This document shows, piece after piece, positions 43,300 to 48,503 of a stretch of DNA of 48,503 nucleotides. The DNA comes from Alphaproteobacteria bacterium (GTDB lineage Bacteria > Pseudomonadota > Alphaproteobacteria > RF32 > CAG-239). Where the stretch lies: contig JAGBDC010000034.1 in the NCBI GenBank assembly GCA_017937705.1, positions 1 through 48,503 of the forward strand. The letters are read 5' to 3'. The translations under genes and the position numbers were made by a program. Under the pieces are notes generated by a model, which searched no databases, had not been told where the DNA came from, and worked only from the letters and a program-made list of their open reading frames with translations. Numbering within the stretch: the first letter of the stretch is position 1; each line of letters starts with the position of its first letter.

Positions 43300-45168
43300 C
43301 TAGACTTCGGGAACCGAACTCTTAGTCTTCAACTCTTCTGGAACAGGCGTTTCATACGCCTTTGATATTGTCTCACCTCGGAGTAAAGCTTTGATTTCAT
43401 CTCCGCTTAAGGTTTCATATTCTATCAAAGCTTGCGCCAATTTTTCCCATTCTGCATTTTTATCGTTTAAGATTTTAAGAGCAGATTCGTGAGCTTCACA
43501 AACAAGGCGTTTTATTTCCGCATCTATAATTTTTGCGGTATCCTCACTCATATTTTTATTTTGAGTTACCGATTTTCCTAAAAATACTTCTTCCGAATTT
43601 TCAACATAGAGAACCGGACCTAGTTTATCGCTCATTCCCCATTCGGTAACCATTGCTCGAGCAAGTTTTGTCGCAGCAGCAATATCTGAAGATGCCCCAC
43701 TGGTAACTTTATCATATCCGAATTTGATTTCTTCCGCAGCCCGTCCGCCCATTGTTATAATCAAGCGAGATAACATTTTAGCACGAGAATATGAATATTG
43801 ATCTTTTTCGGGAAGTTGTTGAACCATACCTAAAGCTCGACCTCTCGGAATAATGGTTGCTTTATGGATAGGATCAGTTTCCGGCACATTTAATGAACAA
43901 ATAGCATGACCGGCTTCATGATATGCCGTCAATAATTTTTCTTGCTCATCCATAGCCATAGACTTGCGTTCATTACCCATCATAACTTTGTCTTTTGCAT
44001 CATCAAAATCTTTTGATGTTACCTTACGCTTGTTTTTGCGAGCAGCAAGAAGAGCCGCTTCATTAACTAAATTAGCCAAATCAGCACCTGAAAAACCGGG
44101 AGTTCCGCGAGCAATAACCGCTAAATTGACATCTTTTGCCAAAGGAACTTTTTTAACGTGAACCTTCAAGATGTCTTCACGCCCTTTCAAATCAGGATTA
44201 GTAACCACAACTTGTCGGTCAAAACGACCGGGACGAAGTAATGCCGGATCCAAAACATCAGGACGGTTAGTTGCAGCAATCAAAATTACGTTTTCATTTT
44301 CATCAAAACCATCCATTTCTACCAATAATTGGTTTAATGTTTGTTCACGTTCATCGTTTCCTCCACCAAGACCGGCACCACGATGACGCCCAACTGCATC
44401 AATTTCATCAATAAATAACAAACATGGAGAATTTTTCTTTGCTTGTGCAAACATATCTCGCACACGAGATGCACCTACACCGACAAACATTTCCACGAAG
44501 TCTGAACCGGAGATTGAAAAGAACGGAACATCGGCCTCGCCAGCAACAGCTTTTGCAAGCAAAGTTTTACCGGTTCCCGGAGGTCCTACCAACAAAACAC
44601 CCTTCGGAATTTTTCCGCCTAAACGTTGAAATTTTCCGGGATCTTTTAAGAAATCAATTACTTCTTCCAGTTCTTGTTTCGATTCGTCACAACCGGCAAC
44701 ATCAGCAAAAGTAACTTTTTTGGCATTTTCAATCAAGCGAGCTCTTGACTTACCGAAACTCATTGCCTTATTGTTTCCCGAATTTGCCTGACGCATAAAG
44801 AAAACCCAAACACCTATAAGCAAAATCATCGGAAACCAAGAAACGAACACACCCCAAAAAGTATCTGCACTGTTATCTATCGGTTTTGCTTCTACCCTAA
44901 CTCCTGATTTTCGCAGAGTGTCATACATAGAAGGATCATCGGGAGCATAAGTATAAAAACTTGTTCCGTCAGAGAGTTGACCATTAACATCCGGTCCGGA
45001 AATTGTAACCGATGAAACGTTTTTTGCTTCTACCTGATTCATAAATTCAGAAAAAGGCAAAACATTTCTCGGAGACATCTTCTTTGTCCCTAAACCGGCC
45101 AAATTGCTGATTAATGTCAAAGCAACAATCGCTCCCAGCCAAAACAATATACTTTTTCCTGCTTTCAT
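43300..45168 (-). CDS. ftsH: ATP-dependent zinc metalloprotease FtsH
   Basis: A membrane-anchored AAA+ protease that degrades misfolded membrane proteins and regulators such as LpxC or RpoH. Two membrane spans (about 8-27 and 105-125) frame a small periplasmic domain. The AAA domain shows Walker A GPPGTGKT (about 195-202), Walker [13 protein letters not shown], the arginine-finger region [12 protein letters not shown], and the zinc site HEAGH near 418. 622 residues, with a short C-terminus. The start is the ATG at 45168 with AAGGA upstream; a GTG one codon earlier is possible. It follows tilS with a 40-base gap and is part of the pal-cpoB-tilS-ftsH run. Confidence 0.97.
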   Translation of the reverse strand: MKAGKSILFWLGAIVALTLISNLAGLGTKKMSPRNVLPFSEFMNQVEAKNVSSVTISGPDVNGQLSDGTSFYTYAPDDPSMYDTLRKSGVRVEAKPIDNSADTFWGVFVSWFPMILLIGVWVFFMRQANSGNNKAMSFGKSRARLIENAKKVTFADVAGCDESKQELEEVIDFLKDPGKFQRLGGKIPKGVLLVGPPGTGKTLLAKAVAGEADVPFFSISGSDFVEMFVGVGASRVRDMFAQAKKNSPCLLFIDEIDAVGRHRGAGLGGGNDEREQTLNQLLVEMDGFDENENVILIAATNRPDVLDPALLRPGRFDRQVVVTNPDLKGREDILKVHVKKVPLAKDVNLAVIARGTPGFSGADLANLVNEAALLAARKNKRKVTSKDFDDAKDKVMMGNERKSMAMDEQEKLLTAYHEAGHAICSLNVPETDPIHKATIIPRGRALGMVQQLPEKDQYSYSRAKMLSRLIITMGGRAAEEIKFGYDKVTSGASSDIAAATKLARAMVTEWGMSDKLGPVLYVENSEEVFLGKSVTQNKNMSEDTAKIIDAEIKRLVCEAHESALKILNDKNAEWEKLAQALIEYETLSGDEIKALLRGETISKAYETPVPEELKTKSSVPEV

Positions 45169-45211
45169 CACATATTCCTTATAAAATACAACTTATGATA
45201 ATATAGTTTTT

Positions 45212-46324
45212 TTATTTTTCAAACTCAACCGCTTTTCCATATAAATTAAGCTTTAATTTATACGGGATGTCCGATTTTAACTCCGGCAAATATTTTTGAG
45301 CATACTCTTCCCATTGTTTTTTTTGAATAATTTTATTTTTTTTATCTTCTTTTATTATCCAAATTTTATTATGAAATTTTATCAGCTCGCATCCGCCCAA
45401 AGTACACCCGTTAAAATCTGCAAAGGAAAGCATATCTTGCAAACGTTGTAATTCGCTATATTCCGGTGCATATTCTGCTCCTCCGATTTCAATAATCATT
45501 TTAGCCAAAGCTCGATATTTAATTTCTTTATGCAACGAAGAAAACGCATTCAATCCAAAACTATATGCCTCACTATACCAATTTTTGCATTGTGACTTTA
45601 TAAATCGACCTACGGCATGAGCAAAATATTCTTTCGTTTCTGATAGTGCATCAACCGCTGCACCTATTTTTTGAATATTAATACCCAATTCTTTCTCTAT
45701 CAAAGGCAACATTTTTCTAATTCGTACACGCAAAAAGTCGTCACAATCATTGGAAGCATCTTCTCTCCATTCGATATTTTGTGCAACCAAAAAATCTCTT
45801 AATTCTTGTGGTGTCGTATTCAAGAGAGGACGTAATATCTTGATTCCGTTACGTTCAGAAATTTTTGCCATTGACGACAAGCCATCAACCCCGCTACCTC
45901 TTTGTAAACGGATAAAAAATGTTTCAGCTTGATCTCGCAAATGATGAGCTGTTAATAAAACCGTATATCCGTTTTGTTTACACCAATCAGAAAGCAAATC
46001 GTAACGAGCTTTACGAGCTTTTGTTTCAATACCGGTATTAATCTCTTCATGCTGCCAATGTAACGTTTGATGTAATATATTATTTTTCTTCATCAATCCG
46101 GCAACATAATCCGTCTCCTCATCAGCTTCCGGACGAAGATGATGATGAACAGTTATAGCCACAAAATTCAAATTAAAATTTTCAGCATATTTCTTTAACA
46201 AAAACGCTAAAGCCAATGAATCAGCGCCACCGGACACGGCAGCGACCAACTTTTGACCATGTAAATTATTTTGTTCTAAAATATGCGTTAATTCCGTATT
46301 AAAACGCTCTTGCAAATCATTCAT
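45212..46324 (-). CDS. tilS: tRNA(Ile)-lysidine synthase
   Basis: Converts C34 of the minor tRNA-Ile (CAU) to lysidine. The ATP-binding SGGADSLAL (PP-loop) is near residue 30, with HHLRPEADEE, RYDLLSDWCKQNGY and LTAHHLRDQAETFF in the catalytic domain; the C-terminal part is shorter than in Escherichia coli, as usual in alphaproteobacteria. 370 residues. Its ATG follows the cpoB stop with no gap (TAA then ATG), so translation is coupled. Confidence 0.94.
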   Translation of the reverse strand: MNDLQERFNTELTHILEQNNLHGQKLVAAVSGGADSLALAFLLKKYAENFNLNFVAITVHHHLRPEADEETDYVAGLMKKNNILHQTLHWQHEEINTGIETKARKARYDLLSDWCKQNGYTVLLTAHHLRDQAETFFIRLQRGSGVDGLSSMAKISERNGIKILRPLLNTTPQELRDFLVAQNIEWREDASNDCDDFLRVRIRKMLPLIEKELGINIQKIGAAVDALSETKEYFAHAVGRFIKSQCKNWYSEAYSFGLNAFSSLHKEIKYRALAKMIIEIGGAEYAPEYSELQRLQDMLSFADFNGCTLGGCELIKFHNKIWIIKEDKKNKIIQKKQWEEYAQKYLPELKSDIPYKLKLNLYGKAVEFEK

Positions 46325-47152
46325 TTAGTTACATTTCAATTTCTTAGCTTCTGATTTTGCTTTTTCTTTCAAAGTTTTTTCAGCCTTAGGAAACTCTTTT
46401 GCCAAACTGGTAAAAGCCGCACAAGCTTCTTTATTCTTATTTAGACCTTGCATTGCCATACCTAATTTGAGCAAACTATCCGCTGCCTTTGCACTATTCT
46501 TATATCCTTGATATCCTTTAGCAAAAGCAATTGCCGCCTTATCAAATTCTTTACGGGCATAATAGGTTTCACCTAACCAATATTGAGCATTTCCGGCTAA
46601 TTTATCATCGGGAAATTTAGTCAAAATCTTATTAAATGCCTTTTCTGCTTTTTCGTATTCGGTAGCTTTTAGAGCCTCTAATCCGGATTGATAAATTTCA
46701 GGAACGGTAGAACCTTTTACCGGTTGCAAATTTTCTTCTTTACTGATTGTTCCTCCCACAATAGATTGTGGTGCCTCTGTTGCCACCGGAGCGGCAAATT
46801 TAGGACTGTTATCTTCAACTTGCACATTAGAAGACACAGTTGGAGTTTTTCCTTCCATTAAACTGATACGTACATCAATATCTCTATTTATCATATCAAT
46901 TTTTTCGCTTAACTGCTTGATTTTATAATCCAACTCATCGATTCGTCCGGTCATTGAACGAACTTGTTCATCCATTCTTCCTACTTGAACTCCCAAATCA
47001 GCTTCTTCGCTTCCTTCGTTATATAATTTTCGTTGTAATATTTTCATTTCTTCACGAATCTCTTCAATATCACGATATATAACCGTTGCATCTTGAGCAT
47101 TTGCAACTTCGCTCATAAACAAAGCCAAAACAAATAAAATATATTTTTTCAT
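46325..47152 (-). CDS. cpoB: Cell division coordinator CpoB (YbgF)
   Basis: Periplasmic partner of the Tol-Pal system, which links outer-membrane constriction to peptidoglycan synthesis. Signal peptide about 1-19 (ends AnnAQD-like, cleavage after Ala-Asn-Ala). A coiled-coil trimerisation helix follows (about 25-100, with MDEQVRSMTGRIDELDYKIKQL), then a Pro/Ser/Thr linker, then three TPR-like repeats (YQSGLEALKATEYEKAEKAFNKIL; AQYWLGETYYARKEFDKAAIAF; ADSLLKLGMAMQGL). 275 residues. ATG with GGATG upstream. It follows pal by about 108 bases and is coupled to tilS. Confidence 0.93.
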   Translation of the reverse strand: MKKYILFVLALFMSEVANAQDATVIYRDIEEIREEMKILQRKLYNEGSEEADLGVQVGRMDEQVRSMTGRIDELDYKIKQLSEKIDMINRDIDVRISLMEGKTPTVSSNVQVEDNSPKFAAPVATEAPQSIVGGTISKEENLQPVKGSTVPEIYQSGLEALKATEYEKAEKAFNKILTKFPDDKLAGNAQYWLGETYYARKEFDKAAIAFAKGYQGYKNSAKAADSLLKLGMAMQGLNKNKEACAAFTSLAKEFPKAEKTLKEKAKSEAKKLKCN

Positions 47153-47212
47153 TTTTCATCCTTTAATATTTTTCTTTTAAGATATTGCAAAAATTATAAT
47201 ATCTCAAGACAA

Positions 47213-47244
47213 AAAAAAGAGGTATTAATTAATACCTCTTTTTT
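47213..47244 (-). terminator. Terminator of pal
   Basis: A perfect 14-bp palindrome stem (47213-47226 with 47231-47244) around AATT, followed by a T-run. cpoB downstream then needs its own promoter or read-through. Confidence 0.8.
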
Positions 47245-47260
47245 CAAACTTTGTCGCTGA

Positions 47261-47716
47261 TTAGTTAGCTGTTTTAACAACTGTTACAGCACGACGATTT
47301 TGAGCCCAAGCAGCTTCTGTGCTACCCAATACGGCCGGTCTTTCTTTACCATAAGAAATAGTAGATACTCTATCAGCAGCAATACCGTTTCTTACGAGAT
47401 AAGCTTTTACAGAGTTAGCACGACGTTCACCCAAAGCCAAGTTGTATTCTCTTGTACCGCGTTCATCGCAGTAACCTTGAACTACAACATTAACATTTTC
47501 ATGTTTTTTCAACCATTTAACTTGTGTGTCAACGGCTTCTTTTGCATTGTCTGTCAATTCAGAACTGTCGTATTCAAAGAATACTCTATCTTCGGCATTA
47601 GCCATAAAGTTACGAGCTTCTCTTGAATCGCATTCACTACCACCAAACAATTCACTGGTTGTAGAGCAGGCTGACAACAAAGCAACTACGCAGAACAAAC
47701 CTAAAAGTTTTTTCAT
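47261..47716 (-). CDS. pal: Peptidoglycan-associated lipoprotein Pal
   Basis: An outer-membrane lipoprotein that binds peptidoglycan through an OmpA-like domain and works with TolB. The signal ends in the lipobox LLSAC (Cys 17), and the OmpA-like domain contains FEYDSSELTDNAKEAVDTQVKWL, VVQGYCDERGTREYNLALGERRANSV and SYGKERP, the meso-diaminopimelate-binding pattern. 151 residues is normal. ATG with GGAGAAA upstream. tolB and tolQRA, which usually precede pal, are not in the window's 750 bases to the right; instead an orphan gene and a barrel gene lie there. Confidence 0.96.
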   Translation of the reverse strand: MKKLLGLFCVVALLSACSTTSELFGGSECDSREARNFMANAEDRVFFEYDSSELTDNAKEAVDTQVKWLKKHENVNVVVQGYCDERGTREYNLALGERRANSVKAYLVRNGIAADRVSTISYGKERPAVLGSTEAAWAQNRRAVTVVKTAN

Positions 47717-47867
47717 TTTATTTTCTCCATATATGGTTTTTTCACAATATTCATAAATACACTGTTAAATTAAGCAATAAAAATTTATTTTTCAATAACA
47801 AAATCTAAAAAAAGGAAAAAAAATAAAACTTTTTTATATATTTAAGTAAATTCTAATAAAAAATAAA

Positions 47868-47894
47868 AAAGAGAGGGGATAATCCACTCTCTTT
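47868..47894 (-). terminator. Terminator of the orphan gene at 47918
   Basis: AAAGAGAG / CTCTCTTT stem plus an inner GGA/TCC pair, followed by a T-run on the minus strand. Confidence 0.8.
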
Positions 47895-47917
47895 CTCGTA
47901 AAAAACGAAACGGTTAT

Positions 47918-48268
47918 CTACTCCGGATCAAATGCGTAGGCGATAAGAATTCGCCCTGCCGCCTCGGGAATAGCAACACCGTTATCACACATGCTCGTAA
48001 CTAAAGACTTAATCTTGTCCCTGTCCTCGAGCTCTGACCACTTTTGAAACAATCCGAAAAATTGTTCGGCATCAAAATCAGGATGTTTTTGAGCCTCATC
48101 CCACGAAGTAGGAAAGTTTGCCGCAAACTGCTTGCGTAACAATTCTTTCTGCCTGCGAGTTGCGGCTTCTACCGAATATCGAATTGTTCTGTCTTCGCAT
48201 TTAGCTACCGCTAAATTGATATCGCAGGCTGAGCCGTACAATACCTCAAAATTCTGAAATCTCATCAT
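47918..48268 (-). CDS. Hypothetical protein, compositionally distinct
   Basis: About 116 residues, soluble, largely helical (RQKELLRKQFAANFPTSWDEAQKHP, AEQFFGLFQKWSELEDRDKI), with no recognised family. The frame is open up to a TTG at 48331, but that codon lies beside a TTGACA -35 box, so translation must start further in, at the ATG at 48268 or 48265. No Shine-Dalgarno sequence is visible. GC-rich codons set it apart from pal and resemble the orphan gene at 17579. It has its own promoter and terminator. Function unknown. Confidence 0.6.
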   Translation of the reverse strand: MMRFQNFEVLYGSACDINLAVAKCEDRTIRYSVEAATRRQKELLRKQFAANFPTSWDEAQKHPDFDAEQFFGLFQKWSELEDRDKIKSLVTSMCDNGVAIPEAAGRILIAYAFDPE

Positions 48269-48296
48269 AGTAAAAATAATTGGTTCAATGACGTCA

Positions 48297-48324
48297 TTTA
48301 TACATTTTTTAGACAAAATGTCAA
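48297..48324 (-). promoter_or_regulatory. Promoter of the orphan gene at 47918
   Basis: Minus-strand TTGACA (48324-48319), a 16-base spacer, TATAAA (48302-48297). It decides the start of the gene downstream. A TGACGTCA palindrome (48289-48296) sits just after the -10 box. Confidence 0.8.
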
Positions 48325-48329
48325 GAAAC

Positions 48330-48361
48330 AAAAAAGGCGAGGAATTGTCCCCGCCTTTTTT
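48330..48361 (-). terminator. Terminator of the partial barrel gene
   Basis: AAAAAAGGCGAGGA / TCCCCGCCTTTTTT stem (48330-48343 with 48348-48361, one G-T pair on the minus strand), 4-base loop, T-run. Confidence 0.88.
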
Positions 48362-48379
48362 GTGATAATGAGGAGTTCA

Positions 48380-48503
48380 CTACCAAGCGTAGTTTAGACC
48401 GGCACCGAGAGCTGTGGCATCATAGCTTGAGCCGAAGGTGTAGTTTGCCCAACCGTAGGCAGACCAGTTGTCATTGAAACCATAATTACCGCCGATTTCA
48501 ATT
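48380..48503 (-). CDS. Outer-membrane beta-barrel or autotransporter-type protein, 3' end only
   Basis: The last 40 residues of a gene that runs off the right edge. They alternate as barrel strands do (GGNYGFNDNWSAYGWANYTF, then ALGAGLNYAW) and end in Trp, a typical outer-membrane C-terminal residue. Composition is more GC-rich than most of the window. It could be an autotransporter barrel or a porin-like protein; the visible part does not decide. Confidence 0.6.
   Translation of the reverse strand, partial: IEIGGNYGFNDNWSAYGWANYTFGSSYDATALGAGLNYAW

Noticed and set aside
48269-48331. Extended N-terminus of the orphan gene from a TTG at 48331
   Set aside because: The region holds a TTGACA/TATAAA promoter, so it lies upstream of the transcript start.

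Overview
The window is AT-rich (about one third G+C by eye) and reads as a chromosome segment of an alphaproteobacterium. The evidence is the gene order pal-cpoB-tilS-ftsH with glmM nearby, an EnvZ/OmpR-type pair next to pgsA and uvrC, a heat-shock-like CTTG-N-CTATAT promoter in front of clpB, and a prepilin with the segment GRSMVEMLGVLAIIGVL. I associate that prepilin type, with the low G+C, with uncultured gut-associated alphaproteobacteria (RF32-like); this placement is an inference. Most genes are housekeeping. Promoters follow a clear TTGnnn-16/18-TATAnn pattern, and many genes end in strong hairpin-plus-T terminators.

Layout. 1-2.3 kb: 3' end of a DUF4105-type envelope protein, an alpha/beta hydrolase, and tRNA-Asp with a duplicated 3' end. 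2.4-9.2 kb: an M23 peptidase, clpB, and the ribosomal block rplK-rplA-rplJ-rplL with a probable L10 leader and a candidate L1 operator. 9.4-14.5 kb: a three-gene surface-polysaccharide operon (glycosyltransferases, pyruvyl-transferase domains, an F420 hydrogenase beta-like domain). 14.6-17.4 kb: mscL with a zinc-ribbon tail, nusG, secE, hisS. 17.6-22.2 kb: an accessory patch with an orphan gene, a twice-frameshifted metallopeptidase-like pseudogene, and a 1083-residue protein joining an S41 protease, an APH-type kinase and an unidentified C-terminal domain. 22.4-22.7 kb: tRNA-Trp with hairpin-rich, tRNA-3'-end-derived sequence behind it. 22.7-33.6 kb: lptG, gmk, yicC, an SDR enzyme, a prepilin, a DsbA-like oxidoreductase, a DUF47/PiT phosphate pair, rlmH, rsfS, obgE, rpmA, rplU and a nuclease. 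33.7-48.5 kb: envelope and hypothetical proteins, a two-component system, pgsA, uvrC, glmM, a GNAT enzyme, a 125-bp nested palindrome, ftsH, tilS, cpoB, pal, an orphan gene, and the 3' end of an outer-membrane barrel gene.

The commonly conserved run tRNA-Trp-secE-nusG-rplKAJL-rpoBC is opened here: accessory genes and hisS lie between tRNA-Trp and secE, mscL plus the polysaccharide operon lie between nusG and rplK, and clpB follows rplL instead of rpoB. The most unusual material is the set of small, hairpin-rich, tRNA-3'-end-bounded elements behind both tRNA genes, the separate palindrome after ftsH, and the three-domain protein. I saw no CRISPR array, insertion sequence, phage gene, rRNA or replication origin.
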